A DNA stretch of 64,000 bases. It comes from Fibrobacterota bacterium. Its GTDB lineage: Bacteria > Fibrobacterota > Fibrobacteria > UBA11236. The DNA lies in NCBI GenBank assembly GCA_028287465.1, contig JAQBPO010000082.1, forward strand, positions 62,001 through 126,000, in the 5' to 3' direction. The notes under the pieces were generated by a model. That model was not told the DNA's origin. It made no database searches and saw only the letters and a list, made by a program, of their open reading frames with translations. Every line of letters begins with the position of its first letter. Within the stretch, counting starts at the first letter, position 1. The position numbers and the translations under genes were made by a program. Of this stretch, positions 45,972 to 55,012 are shown piece after piece.

Positions 45972-47078
45972 TCAAACGTTGAAGAGGAAGTGCATGATAT
46001 CGCCGTCCTTGACGATATATTCCTTGCCTTCCTTGCGGACCAGGCCTTTCTCCTTGGCGGCCTGCCAAGTCCCGTATTTGAGGAACTCGGGGTAGGCCAG
46101 GGTTTCCGCGCTGATGAAACCACGCTCGAAGTCGCTGTGGATGACGCCCGCGGCGTTCGGGGCCGTCCAGCCCTTGTGGATGGTCCAGGCGCGCACTTCC
46201 TGTTCGCCGGCGGTGAAGTAGGTCTGCAGACCCAGCATGGAGAAGCCCTTGCGGATGACCATGGACAGGCCCGATTCCTTAAGGCCCATCTCTTCGAGGA
46301 AGGCGGCCTTTTCCTCATCGTTCAATTCGGCGATTTCGCTTTCGATCTTGCCGCTGAACACGAGAACGTCGCTTCCCTGGGTCTCCGCATAGGCCACCAT
46401 CTTCTTCACATGGTCGTTGCCGGTATGGATTTCCTCTTCGCGCACGTTGGCGCAATAGAATTGGGGCTTGAGGGTCAAGAGGCCCAGGTCCCGGACCAGG
46501 GCGGCCTCTTCCTCGTTGATGCCGGCCGAGCGGGCGGGGTTGCCTTGGTCGAGGACGGCCTTGAGCTTTTCCAGCACGTCCACGCGCGCCTTCGCCTCTT
46601 TGGCTTCCTTGGTGGCCAGGACGGACATCTTCTTGTCCTTGTTCAGCTTCTTGTCCACGGTATCCATATCGCGGAGGGCCAGTTCCATGTTGACCACGTC
46701 CGCGTCCCGGACCGGATCGATGGAGCCGTCCACGTGGGTGATGTCTATGTCCTCGAAGCAACGGACCACGTGCATGATCGCGTCGGTTTCCCGGATATGC
46801 GAGAGGAACTGGTTTCCCAGGCCTTCACCCTTCGAGGCGCCCTTGACTAGGCCGGCGATGTCGACGAACTGCATGACCGCGGGAATGGTTCCCTTCTTGG
46901 GCTTATAGACCTTGGCCAGCTCTTTGAGGCGCGAATCCGGGATGCCGACCATGCCCACATTGGGTTCTTTGGTGCAAAATGGGAAATTGGCCGCTTCCGC
47001 GCCCGCGCTGGTCAGGGCGTTGAAAATGGTCGATTTTCCCACGTTTGGAAGACCGACGATGCCGCATTTGAAACCCAT
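45972..47078 (-). CDS. ychF: YchF/Obg-like ATPase
   Basis: 368 aa, normal length. G1 GLPNVGKST, DIAGLVKGASKGEGLGN (G3), and NxxE in place of the GTP-type NKxD motif, as in ATP-preferring YchF. The C-terminal TGS domain ends MHFLFNV. It binds ribosomes and is a conserved housekeeping protein. The upstream 234-bp gap to the next gene is AT-rich and holds GAGG before its ATG. The start is unambiguous. Confidence 0.97.
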   Translation of the reverse strand: MGFKCGIVGLPNVGKSTIFNALTSAGAEAANFPFCTKEPNVGMVGIPDSRLKELAKVYKPKKGTIPAVMQFVDIAGLVKGASKGEGLGNQFLSHIRETDAIMHVVRCFEDIDITHVDGSIDPVRDADVVNMELALRDMDTVDKKLNKDKKMSVLATKEAKEAKARVDVLEKLKAVLDQGNPARSAGINEEEAALVRDLGLLTLKPQFYCANVREEEIHTGNDHVKKMVAYAETQGSDVLVFSGKIESEIAELNDEEKAAFLEEMGLKESGLSMVIRKGFSMLGLQTYFTAGEQEVRAWTIHKGWTAPNAAGVIHSDFERGFISAETLAYPEFLKYGTWQAAKEKGLVRKEGKEYIVKDGDIMHFLFNV

Positions 47079-47336
47079 TGAAGAATACCTCGTTTTAACC
47101 GTTTTTCACGGTTTTGCTTTGAAATCGAGAAAAAGTACGATTTTATAGGGAAGGCTTGGGAATTTATTTTGTGGGAGTCCATCGGGAATGGTACTTCCTC
47201 CATGGGGTATCCCGAACTAAGGGATTTCCGGATCCGATGCAATATGGGATAATATAGCAGGTCCAACCGATGTGCGTCCAACTCTTCCAGAATCAGGGAC
47301 TTAGGTCATCCCATGCAGGACGATCGGAGGCGTCCC

Positions 47337-49046
47337 ATGTCTAGGCTGCGGGCCCAGCTTCTCCGGATCCAACGGGAGAATTATGAGAAGAACCTGCGTC
47401 AGGTCAAGCGCAGCCTGGGATCCAATTCCTTCGTCGCCAAGTATGGCCGCGAATACCATCGCTACCTGAAGTCCTATCAGGATATTTCCAATAAGAACGA
47501 ACTGCTCCGCCGGGCTTTGGCCAGTGACGTGGTATATCATGGTGACTATCACACCTTGCGTCATTCCCAACGTTCCATCCTGGCCATGCTCCAGGAATTG
47601 GCGGGGAAGCGGGATATCATCCTCTGCCTGGAGATGTTCCATGGCAAGGATCAGAAATGGGTCGACCTCTACATGGCAGGCGGCATCGAGGAAAAGGCCT
47701 TTCTCAACAAAATCCATTATGCCCGCAAGTGGGCTTACAATTGGAATCCCTGGAGGCATATCCTGGACTTCTGCAAGGAGCGGAAAATCCCGGTCCTGGG
47801 CATCAACACCCAGGTCGAGGATCCGGAGAAATCCCTTCAGGCCCGGGACGTATTCTCCGCCCAGGTGATCGGCCAGGCCCTGATCCGCCATCCGGGATCC
47901 TTGGTCTATGTCGTGGATGGCGACTATCACATCTCGCCGAACCACCTTCCCAGGGAGGTGGACGCCAGGCTCTTGCCCTTGGGGATAACCCCTCAGCGTA
48001 CCATCGTCTACCAGAATGCCGAGAACCTGTACTGGCGCCTGGCGGAGGAACGCAAGGAGGAGGCCGAGGTCCTGCAAATCGGTTCCGACAGCTTCTGCCT
48101 GATGAACACGGTACCGGCCACCAAGCTCCAGTCCTACCTCGATTGGCTCGAATACGCGGAGGAGGGTTATTTCCCGGTGCGCGGGAATTGGGCCGAGCTT
48201 TCCGGCGAGAATTATTTCTCCCAGCTTCAAAGCATCATCCAGAATCTGGACTCGCTCTTCCAATTCCGGTTCCCGATGGAAAGCTTGGAAAGGCTGACGG
48301 TCTATTCCTCGCGGAACCTCGACTTCACCGAGGTCATCCAGGGCACTCCGGAGCTGCGGGGGCAGATCCGGCGCATAAACGAGAAGATCCGCAGGGGAGA
48401 GGGGTTCCTGCTGGAGTACAAAGAGGGTCGGATGGATACCTATCTGATCTACCTCCCCAATTCCAGCATCAACCAGGCCGCCGAGGAAGCGACCCATTTC
48501 ATGAACGTGGTGCTGCGGGGCCCCCTGGAGGCCGTGCCCGTGGGGCAGGACTATTTCTACGCCAACGTGCTCACCGAGGCCTTGGGTTTTTTCGGATCGA
48601 AGATGATCAACGAGAAGCGCAAGGCGCCTACGGAATCCTCCTTGCGGCTTTTCCTCGGCAAGGTCAAGCAGGGGCTGGACTCGCCCAATCAGGCGGAAAC
48701 GGTGAAGGTCTCCCGGCTGATCCTGCAACACCTGCACCTGGAAAAACGCAGTTCCCGGGAAATGGATTTCCGGCGGAAGTTCGCCCCCGTTTTCTCGGAC
48801 CGGACCTCCATGCCGCAAATCTTCAGCACCCAATTGGGATACATGCTTGGAAACCGCCTCTATTATGCGGTGAAGAAGGGGCTTATCCCGTTGAAGGATA
48901 TCCGCGCCCTGTTCTACGAGAACCTCTCCCATCCCGGACTGGCCTTTGCGGCCTATGCCCGGTTCGTCCAGCAGCTCAAGCGCATCCGGCCCCCCATGCC
49001 CGGCGCCCGGGAAGAGAATTCCCGCCCCTTCGCCGCCTCGGCCTGA
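47337..49046 (+). CDS. ChaN-like (EreA/ChaN) domain protein, oversized
   Basis: 569 aa from the ATG at 47337, preferred over 47313 because GGAGG sits six bases upstream. Residues ~65-240 match the ChaN-like fold (PF04187): VVYHGDYHTLRHSQ, CLEMFHGKDQKWVDLY and VYVVDGDYHISPNHL with the conserved His, Glu and Asp/His positions. The remaining ~330 residues, largely helical, are much longer than the ~280 aa of typical ChaN and have no family I recognise. There is no signal peptide, so it is cytosolic. Cofactor binding such as heme is known for the family; substrate here is unknown. Confidence 0.75.
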   Translation: MSRLRAQLLRIQRENYEKNLRQVKRSLGSNSFVAKYGREYHRYLKSYQDISNKNELLRRALASDVVYHGDYHTLRHSQRSILAMLQELAGKRDIILCLEMFHGKDQKWVDLYMAGGIEEKAFLNKIHYARKWAYNWNPWRHILDFCKERKIPVLGINTQVEDPEKSLQARDVFSAQVIGQALIRHPGSLVYVVDGDYHISPNHLPREVDARLLPLGITPQRTIVYQNAENLYWRLAEERKEEAEVLQIGSDSFCLMNTVPATKLQSYLDWLEYAEEGYFPVRGNWAELSGENYFSQLQSIIQNLDSLFQFRFPMESLERLTVYSSRNLDFTEVIQGTPELRGQIRRINEKIRRGEGFLLEYKEGRMDTYLIYLPNSSINQAAEEATHFMNVVLRGPLEAVPVGQDYFYANVLTEALGFFGSKMINEKRKAPTESSLRLFLGKVKQGLDSPNQAETVKVSRLILQHLHLEKRSSREMDFRRKFAPVFSDRTSMPQIFSTQLGYMLGNRLYYAVKKGLIPLKDIRALFYENLSHPGLAFAAYARFVQQLKRIRPPMPGAREENSRPFAASA

Positions 49047-49061
49047 CGGGCCATTGCGGCT

Positions 49062-49108
49062 TCGGCCTTCGGAATATTCCTCCGCGTCGGCCTTCGGCCT
49101 ATTCCTCC
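49062..49108. repeat. Two imperfect 22-bp direct repeats
   Basis: TCGGCCTTCGGAATATTCCT(CC) at 49062-49083 recurs with two changes at 49087-49108, in the gap after the ChaN-like gene. Function unknown. Confidence 0.7.
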
Positions 49109-49164
49109 AGCCCCGGAATCCGCTCCGGGTAGTCCTTCCGGCCCGGCTTGAGTAGTTTTCTCCT

Positions 49165-50007
49165 ATGCTTCGCCCTTCCCCGATCCTTCCCGTCCTGCTC
49201 GCCCTCCTTTCCGGCTTTTCCATGGCGCTGGCCGAACTCCCCAACGCGCGCGTGCGCAAAGCGGTCTTCTCGGACCAGCAACTGTTCTGGCCCCAATTAC
49301 AGGGCAAGGCGAAGCCGGAAGGGAAATCAAAACCGACCGGGACCAAATCCACGGCCGGGTCGAAAGCGCATCAGGCCGGTGGGGAAGGGGCACCGGTCCA
49401 TATCGCCGTCCTTCCCGTCCAGTTGAAGGATTACCGGGAATCGCTCCCCTGCGACTCCTGCCACCGGCTATCCGCGAACGGCATGGAATTCTTCCTGGAG
49501 AATTACCTCAAGGACAAGATCCATGACCGGTTCCCCAACCTTGCGGTCGAGCTGGTCGCGCCGAATCAACCCTTGCTGGAAACCAAGGTCAATCTCCTTT
49601 CCTATATGGACAGCCTTGAGTTCCCCTGGAGCCGTTGGCTCCCGGATTCGGAGGAACAGGTGGTCTACCGTCCCCATGACCGTTTCACCAAGGCGGCCAC
49701 GCGCAAACGCCTGGACAGGCTGGGGGGGATGTTGGGGGCGACCCATCTCCTCGTGCCCGGGCGCATGAAGGTGAGCGTAACGCCCCGTTCCTCGATCACC
49801 CATGAGGGCGGCTTGGATTGGGGCTTCTCCCTGGTCCTGTGGAACGTCGCCGAAGGCGCGCCGGAATGGGCGCTGCAATTTTCGGAGGAAAACACCCATA
49901 TGAACCTGGATGAATCCCTGGACGGCCACCTGGACAAGGCTCTGGGAGCGGCCTGGGACGGCCTTCCCGGTGAACTCGGCTCCCTTTGGAACGCCGAGCC
50001 GCATTGA
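49165..50007 (+). CDS. Secreted protein of unknown function with CxxC-H motif
   Basis: 280 aa. Signal peptide (LPVLLALLSGFSMALAE), then a Lys/Gly-rich disordered stretch (~50-75). The soluble part contains LPCDSCHRLS, a CxxCH triad of c-type heme attachment form, but a single one in a 280-aa protein with no axial Met obvious, so metal or heme binding is open. HLLVPGRMKVSVT and WNVAEGAPEWALQF suggest a beta-rich domain later. No family recognised. It is 118 bp after the ChaN-like gene and has no visible ribosome site. Confidence 0.65.
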   Translation: MLRPSPILPVLLALLSGFSMALAELPNARVRKAVFSDQQLFWPQLQGKAKPEGKSKPTGTKSTAGSKAHQAGGEGAPVHIAVLPVQLKDYRESLPCDSCHRLSANGMEFFLENYLKDKIHDRFPNLAVELVAPNQPLLETKVNLLSYMDSLEFPWSRWLPDSEEQVVYRPHDRFTKAATRKRLDRLGGMLGATHLLVPGRMKVSVTPRSSITHEGGLDWGFSLVLWNVAEGAPEWALQFSEENTHMNLDESLDGHLDKALGAAWDGLPGELGSLWNAEPH

Positions 50008-50121
50008 GGGCGGGGCGGGCCAGCTTCCGCCATTCCGGCGCTCGCCCGGCCAAAATGGCATGAATCCTTTAGGTATTGTGGTTTCTTTGAATATTCCCAG
50101 GCGGGGGATCCGTAAGGCAGC

Positions 50122-50150
50122 TTGATTAAAGGGAGCGATATAACGATAAG
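50122..50150 (+). promoter_or_regulatory. Sigma-70-type promoter candidate
   Basis: TTGATT (50122-50127), 17-bp spacer, GATAAG (50145-50150), just ahead of the AGGAGG ribosome site of the 50174 gene. Only the context and spacing support it. Confidence 0.4.
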
Positions 50151-50173
50151 ATAGACAGGAGGTCCGCCCAACC

Positions 50174-50920
50174 ATGAAGGTCATCCGCCCCAATTGCCGT
50201 ACCCAGTTCACCCCGGCGGACTACGATTTCATCGCATCGGTCCTCCCTTCCCTGGATGCGCCGACCTCCGGAATCATACGCCTGGTGCGGGATCCCGAAA
50301 TCCTGGACCTGGTCCTGGACCAACCCTCCCTGTTCCGCGCCGTCCTCGACCTGCGCAGCTGCCTGAGGGTCTCCCTTCGGTTTTACTTCTACGTACTGGT
50401 GCGCCATGTCCTCCTGCGCGAGGAGATCCACGATCGGGATGTCGCGGACTACGTGGCCGAGGTGCTCGCCGAATTCTCCCTGCTGCAACGGATGCGGAAC
50501 CCCGATCCCGAGGACGGCCGCCACCTCGATTACCTGCATGAGATGCTCGAGGCCCTGGAACGCATGGAAGAAGAGGAACGCTTCGCCATGCAGACCCATA
50601 TCGGCAATTACGCCCTGGTCATGGCGGGGATTTTCCCCGGTCGCCTGCAGCGCAGGGTGGAGAGGCGGGCGGCTCCGGGCTTCCGTTTCTACGAGGAGTT
50701 GGGGGCGGCCCATTTCCGCATGGCCGGCAACCATTACCTGGCCCGGCGCATGGATATGGTATCGGTCCTGATGACCCTGGGCCAGGCTTTCCATGTCACG
50801 CGCCTGGCGCTGAACCATCTTTCCGAAAAACTGGTGTTCATGGAGACGGATCGCGCGGTGCGGGATTTGTTCCAGGAGCTGGAAAGGCCCGATGAGCGGA
50901 AGAATGGCGAAGTCGATTAA
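50174..50920 (+). CDS. Helical protein of unknown function, 248 aa
   Basis: ATG 50174 follows AGGAGG at 11-nt spacing. The sequence is almost wholly alpha-helical with heptad-like Leu/Val/Met and many Arg/Glu, for example RFYFYVLVRHVLLREEIHD and EMLEALERMEEEERF, and no signal peptide or long membrane segment. A HFRMAGNHYLA motif near residue 180 has several His. I recognise no family. It converges with the Yip1 gene, which starts beyond it on the other strand. Confidence 0.7.
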   Translation: MKVIRPNCRTQFTPADYDFIASVLPSLDAPTSGIIRLVRDPEILDLVLDQPSLFRAVLDLRSCLRVSLRFYFYVLVRHVLLREEIHDRDVADYVAEVLAEFSLLQRMRNPDPEDGRHLDYLHEMLEALERMEEEERFAMQTHIGNYALVMAGIFPGRLQRRVERRAAPGFRFYEELGAAHFRMAGNHYLARRMDMVSVLMTLGQAFHVTRLALNHLSEKLVFMETDRAVRDLFQELERPDERKNGEVD

Positions 50921-50977
50921 AAGGTCAGGCGGCCGCGGCGTTCCCAAGCGGGAGCGGCTTCACAAGGTGAAGGCGAT

Positions 50978-51508
50978 TCACAAGGTGAAGCGGCCCAGGG
51001 ACATGATGAAAAGGATCACGTTCAGGGCCATCAAGATAGCCCACCCTATGACGCATACCCCCAAGGCGCGATAGGTGCTGGTATAGTCCAGCGCCTGCCT
51101 GACCGCGATCACGAAGGCGGCCAACATCCAAACCGCCACTCCCAGCCGGATGAATCCCCCCAGCCCGGGAAGGAATCCGAAAACCTGCAATAGTCCCGGC
51201 GCGCTGGAAAAACCCGTGCAACGGAGGAGTTCGCCCATGTCGGCTTGGGTCTGCTTTTCTGGAAGCAGTTTGCTTCCTATGAAGAAGCTCAGGAAGGCCC
51301 AGACCAACCATCCCACCAGGGCCACGACCGTGTGGAGGAGAAGACCGTACCAACCACCGCTCAAGGCGCCGCCCACGCCTGCGGCGAGGCTGGAAAGCAG
51401 GACGGTCAGAACGGCCTGACCGTTGGCCGTATGATCGGCTTCCACCTCTTCGTACAATTCCGGATCCAGCTTGATGGCCCGGACGAGACGGTCGCGATAC
51501 GCGGTCAT
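50978..51508 (-). CDS. Yip1-domain membrane protein
   Basis: 176 aa, five hydrophobic segments from residue ~35 onward, matching the bacterial YIP1/Yip1-like family. An N-terminal amphipathic stretch (YRDRLVRAIKLDPELYEEVE) and a conserved GxLLPEKQT loop are typical. Start ATG 51508 has GGAGGAATGCC upstream, and a stem-loop lies just before that ribosome site. Function in bacteria is unknown. Confidence 0.82.
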   Translation of the reverse strand: MTAYRDRLVRAIKLDPELYEEVEADHTANGQAVLTVLLSSLAAGVGGALSGGWYGLLLHTVVALVGWLVWAFLSFFIGSKLLPEKQTQADMGELLRCTGFSSAPGLLQVFGFLPGLGGFIRLGVAVWMLAAFVIAVRQALDYTSTYRALGVCVIGWAILMALNVILFIMSLGRFTL

Positions 51509-51519
51509 GGCATTCCTCC

Positions 51520-51555
51520 ATGGAGCCCTTACCCGGGGGAAACCGGGTACTCCAT
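51520..51555 (-). promoter_or_regulatory. 5'-leader stem-loop before the Yip1 gene
   Basis: Two nested stems, ATGGAG/CTCCAT and ACCCGG/CCGGGT, fold bases 51520-51555 right upstream of the GGAGG ribosome site of the 51508 start. The 3' arm directly abuts the Shine-Dalgarno, so it could modulate initiation. Confidence 0.4.
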
Positions 51556-51615
51556 CGGCTTAAAGCTAAATTTATTGGTGTAGGACGGGAATCCGCCGCG
51601 GTTGGCGCCCTTTCC

Positions 51616-51644
51616 TTGACAACGGGATTCTTTTAGGCTATCTT
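51616..51644 (+). promoter_or_regulatory. Promoter of the initiator tRNA gene
   Basis: TTGACA (51616-51621), 17-bp spacer, TATCTT (51639-51644): near-consensus and 18 bp before the tRNA. Confidence 0.85.
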
Positions 51645-51662
51645 CATCCCACACCAATTCGG

Positions 51663-51739
<77 letters not shown>

Positions 51740-51744
51740 ACATT

Positions 51745-51774
51745 AAGGCACCTGGGGCAACCCAGGTGCCTTTT
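51745..51774 (+). terminator. Strong Rho-independent terminator after tRNA-fMet
   Basis: AAGGCACCTGGG-GCAA-CCCAGGTGCCTT is a perfect 12-bp stem with a 4-nt loop, running into TTTTT. Confidence 0.95.
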
Positions 51775-52209
51775 TCGTTTCCTGGCTTTCCAATCCTCTC
51801 CATGCGAACCTTCCCGCCGCTCCGTGATTCCCGGGATCCGCCATCCCGCCATCCCGCTGCTGCCATGTCGACCGCCAAGAACCCAATCCCTTCCTCACAA
51901 TTTTCCGTACCGTCCGCGACATTTCCAATCCCATTCCACTCCTGTTTTCTCACCTGTGAATGCGCACCGGATAACGTGAAACTCGTGGCGCGGATTGCGC
52001 CACCTGCATCCGGATCCGTGTAAGGCCTTATCCGGTCTCCAATTGCCGGGGAATATCGGATGGGTTGTAAATATTACCGGCATCACCAATAGAAATGGTG
52101 CTGATTTTGTTTATCGGTTTTCCAAATCAAATGTTACTCTTTTGACGCTGAAATAGAGTTTTGTCCCGCTCCACGCGCCTTTACAACCTTCCCGTTCCCG
52201 GAGACCTAC
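51775..52209. other. Gene-free gap before the Ig-repeat gene
   Basis: 435 bp with lower GC than the rest of the window. I see no supported coding frame, RNA fold or promoter in it; open frames here are shadows or run into the tRNA. Confidence 0.55.
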
Positions 52210-54960
52210 ATGAATCCCATTCGCATGCTCTTGTCCTCTTCGCATTCCATGGGAATCCGGAGAGCGGGCCGAATCATGTTGTTGCTGTTATTGATCGCGA
52301 TCCCGGCCAAGGCTTCGAACATTCTGTTTCTCGTGGCGAACCTCACCCTATTGCCGGGCGATGCCGCGGCCAAAGCCACCATGGAAAGCATGGGGCACGT
52401 GGTGACGGTAAAGCTCGGAAGCGCGTCCGTGACCGCCGATGCCGCGGGCACCAATCTCGTTGTGGTTTCCTCCACCATCGCCTCCGGAGATGTGGGCGCC
52501 AAATTCAAGACCGTGACCCAACCGGTCATTGTTTGGGAGAACGCGATTTTCGACGATATGGGCCTTACCGGCACCTTGGCTGGAACCGATTACGGGACCA
52601 CGGCCGCCCTGTCCCAGGTCGTCATCCAGACGACCGGACACCAGCTTTCGGCCGGACTGACCGGAACGCCCAGTGTGACCACGGGAACCCGCACGCAGAA
52701 TTTCGGCAAGCCGGGTACGGGTGCGATCAAGATCGCCAATCAGGTGGGAGACGCGACCAAGCTGGCGTTGTTTGCTTACGACGTGGGTGGAGCCATGGTC
52801 GGCCTCAATGCCCCCGGCCGTCGGGTGGCCATTTTTTTCGCGGACGATTCCCCCAATGCCCTCACGCCCGAAGGCCTTAGCCTTTTCAAGGCTTCCGTCA
52901 GCTGGTCCCTGGGCATAGTGCCGCCCACCATCACCACCCAACCCGCCAATGCCAGCGTGACCGCGCCGTCCACGGCGACGTTCAGCGTGGTGGCTGCCGG
53001 TTCGGCTCCGACCTACCAATGGCGCAAGGGAGGCGTCGATATAGCCGGAGCCACCGCAGCCTCCTATACCACCCCCGCGACTTCGACCGCGGACAATGGC
53101 GCTTTGTACTCGGTAGTCGTAACCAATTCGGCCGGCACGGTCACGAGCGCGAACGCGGCCCTGACCGTGAATACTGCGCCCTCGATCACGACCCAGCCCG
53201 CCAATCAGACCGTGACCGCGGGGCAGACCGCGACCTTTTCCGTAGTGGCCTCAGGCAGCGCCACCTTGACCTACCAGTGGCGCAAGGCCGGCGTGAATAT
53301 CGCGGGCGCCACGGCGGCAACCTATACCACTCCCGCGACCGTCACGGGCGACAACGGCTCGCTGTACTCGGTGGTTGTGACCAACGGTTTCGGCAATGTC
53401 ACCAGCGCGAATGCGACCTTGACCGTGAACGCCGGTGGAATTGCGCCCGCGATTACCACCCAGCCCGCCAACCAGTCCGTGACCGTGGGCCAGACCGCGA
53501 CCTTTTCCGTGGTGGCCACGGGAACCGCGACGCTCACCTACCAATGGCGCAAGGCCGGCGTGAATATCGCCGGAGCCACGGCCGCAAGCTATATCACTCC
53601 CGCGACCGTGATCGGCGACAATAACGCCGCGTTCTCGGTGGTGGTGACGAACGGTTTCGGCACCGCGACCAGCAATAATGCGATCCTGACCGTGAACGCC
53701 GCCGCCACGGCTCCCGCCATTACCGGCCAGCCCGCAGGACAGACGGTGGTGCTGGGCCAGACCGCGACTTTCACCGTTACGGCTACCGGCACCGCTCCCT
53801 TGACCTACCAATGGCGGAAGGGCGGCGTGAACATCGCCGGCGCGACCTCGGCCAGTTACATAACCCCGGCAACCGTTGGGACCGATGACGGCGCGCTCTT
53901 TTCCGTGGTCGTGTCCAACTCCGCGGGCACCGCGACCAGCAACAACGCCACCCTCACCGTCGCTTCGCCTCCCGGCATCACCTCCCAACCGGCCAACCAG
54001 ACCGTGACCGCACCGGCCACCGCCACCTTCAGCGTTACGGCCACGGGAACCGCGACGCTCACTTACCAATGGCGCAAAGGCGGCGCGATCATCGCCGGAG
54101 CGACCGCAGCCAGCTATACCACGCCCCCGACCACGGCCGCGGATAATGGCACGGTGTTCTCCGTGGTAATCGCCAATGCGGCGGGAAACCTCACAAGCGG
54201 CAACGCCACCCTGACCGTGAATTACCTGCCCATCATAACCGCCCAGCCGCAGTCGCAAACCGTGTCATCGGGTCAACCGGCAACCTTCACCGTGGCCGCA
54301 AACGCCAATCCCACCGCCACCTACCAATGGAAGCGCAATGGGGCGAACATCTCCGGGGCGACCACGGCGAACTATACCCTGGCCGCTGCGGCATCGGCGG
54401 ACAATGGCGTCTCCTTTTCGGTCACCGTGACCAATTCCGTGGGACCGACCAACAGTTCCGGAGCGGTTCTCACGGTAGGGGCAAAACCCACCTCTCAGAC
54501 CGTCAACCTTTCCGGTGAACTCTTCGACAACGCGAACAATCCAATCGGCGCCGGAACCGCGGTCAATCGCGACGTGACGGTGAACCTGTATGCTGCGGTG
54601 ACCGGGGGTTCGGCCTTGTATACGGAAACCTTTCTTGCCGCCAATGGCCAGGCGGTTTCCGTGCAGGACGGTTTGTTCACGGTGCGTCTGGGCATGGGCG
54701 CCGCCAGCCAGGATCTGCAATCGGTCGTTTCCGCCAATGCGGACCTTTACGCCGACTTCCTGATCGGGACTCCCGGCGCGCAAGAGCTGATCCAGCCTCG
54801 CCTTCCGGTGTCGGCACCGCTTCTCTCCGGCATCCCGCGAGTGCTGTCCGGCACGGTGGTCCCGACGGCCGCGGCGCCCCTTGGCGCGTATTACAGGAAT
54901 ACCACGGACAACAGTTTGTGGGTCCGCATGTCGGACGCCTGGATCAAGATTTCGCCCTGA
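52210..54960 (+). CDS. Secreted protein with N-terminal GATase-like domain and six Ig-like repeats
   Basis: 916 aa. Signal peptide residues 1-36 (MLLLLLIAIPAKAS). Residues ~37-235 resemble a ThuA/class I glutamine amidotransferase-like fold (ILFLVANLTLLPGD, AGTNLVVVSSTIASGDVG). Residues ~238-755 are six Ig-like (I-set/BIG) repeats of ~85 aa, each containing [15 protein letters not shown]-type and DNGALYSVVVTNSAGT-type strands. A C-terminal ~150-aa domain (about 760-916) has LSGELFDNANNPIG, NVQ-type repeats and LGAYYRNTTDNSLWVRMSDAW, a fibre-tip-like end. No enzymatic motif stands out. It is 52 bp before the giant gene and shares its Ig module type. Confidence 0.82.
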   Translation: MNPIRMLLSSSHSMGIRRAGRIMLLLLLIAIPAKASNILFLVANLTLLPGDAAAKATMESMGHVVTVKLGSASVTADAAGTNLVVVSSTIASGDVGAKFKTVTQPVIVWENAIFDDMGLTGTLAGTDYGTTAALSQVVIQTTGHQLSAGLTGTPSVTTGTRTQNFGKPGTGAIKIANQVGDATKLALFAYDVGGAMVGLNAPGRRVAIFFADDSPNALTPEGLSLFKASVSWSLGIVPPTITTQPANASVTAPSTATFSVVAAGSAPTYQWRKGGVDIAGATAASYTTPATSTADNGALYSVVVTNSAGTVTSANAALTVNTAPSITTQPANQTVTAGQTATFSVVASGSATLTYQWRKAGVNIAGATAATYTTPATVTGDNGSLYSVVVTNGFGNVTSANATLTVNAGGIAPAITTQPANQSVTVGQTATFSVVATGTATLTYQWRKAGVNIAGATAASYITPATVIGDNNAAFSVVVTNGFGTATSNNAILTVNAAATAPAITGQPAGQTVVLGQTATFTVTATGTAPLTYQWRKGGVNIAGATSASYITPATVGTDDGALFSVVVSNSAGTATSNNATLTVASPPGITSQPANQTVTAPATATFSVTATGTATLTYQWRKGGAIIAGATAASYTTPPTTAADNGTVFSVVIANAAGNLTSGNATLTVNYLPIITAQPQSQTVSSGQPATFTVAANANPTATYQWKRNGANISGATTANYTLAAAASADNGVSFSVTVTNSVGPTNSSGAVLTVGAKPTSQTVNLSGELFDNANNPIGAGTAVNRDVTVNLYAAVTGGSALYTETFLAANGQAVSVQDGLFTVRLGMGAASQDLQSVVSANADLYADFLIGTPGAQELIQPRLPVSAPLLSGIPRVLSGTVVPTAAAPLGAYYRNTTDNSLWVRMSDAWIKISP
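52921..54480 (+). repeat. Tandem DNA repeats encoding the six Ig modules
   Basis: Units start at about 52921, 53176, 53443, 53710, 53968 and 54226, with period 255-267 bp. Parts are almost identical, for example the ACCTACCAATGGCGCAAG block, indicating recent duplication. Confidence 0.85.
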
Positions 54961-55012
54961 CCTTCTGAGCCTAAGCACACGGTAAACGCAGCAACGCTCA
55001 GGAGCCCAAGAG

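Noticed and set aside
47301-49352. 683-aa minus-strand frame
   Set aside because: Shadow of the ChaN-like gene, which has the start signal and conserved family motifs.
53251-54258. 335-aa minus-strand frame and several like it opposite the Ig and RCC1 genes
   Set aside because: Repeated antisense shadows of repeat-coding DNA, Gly/His/Arg-rich with no features.
52210-54960. ThuA-type enzyme
   Set aside because: The N-terminal domain resembles the GATase-like fold, but I see no catalytic triad, so I call only the fold.
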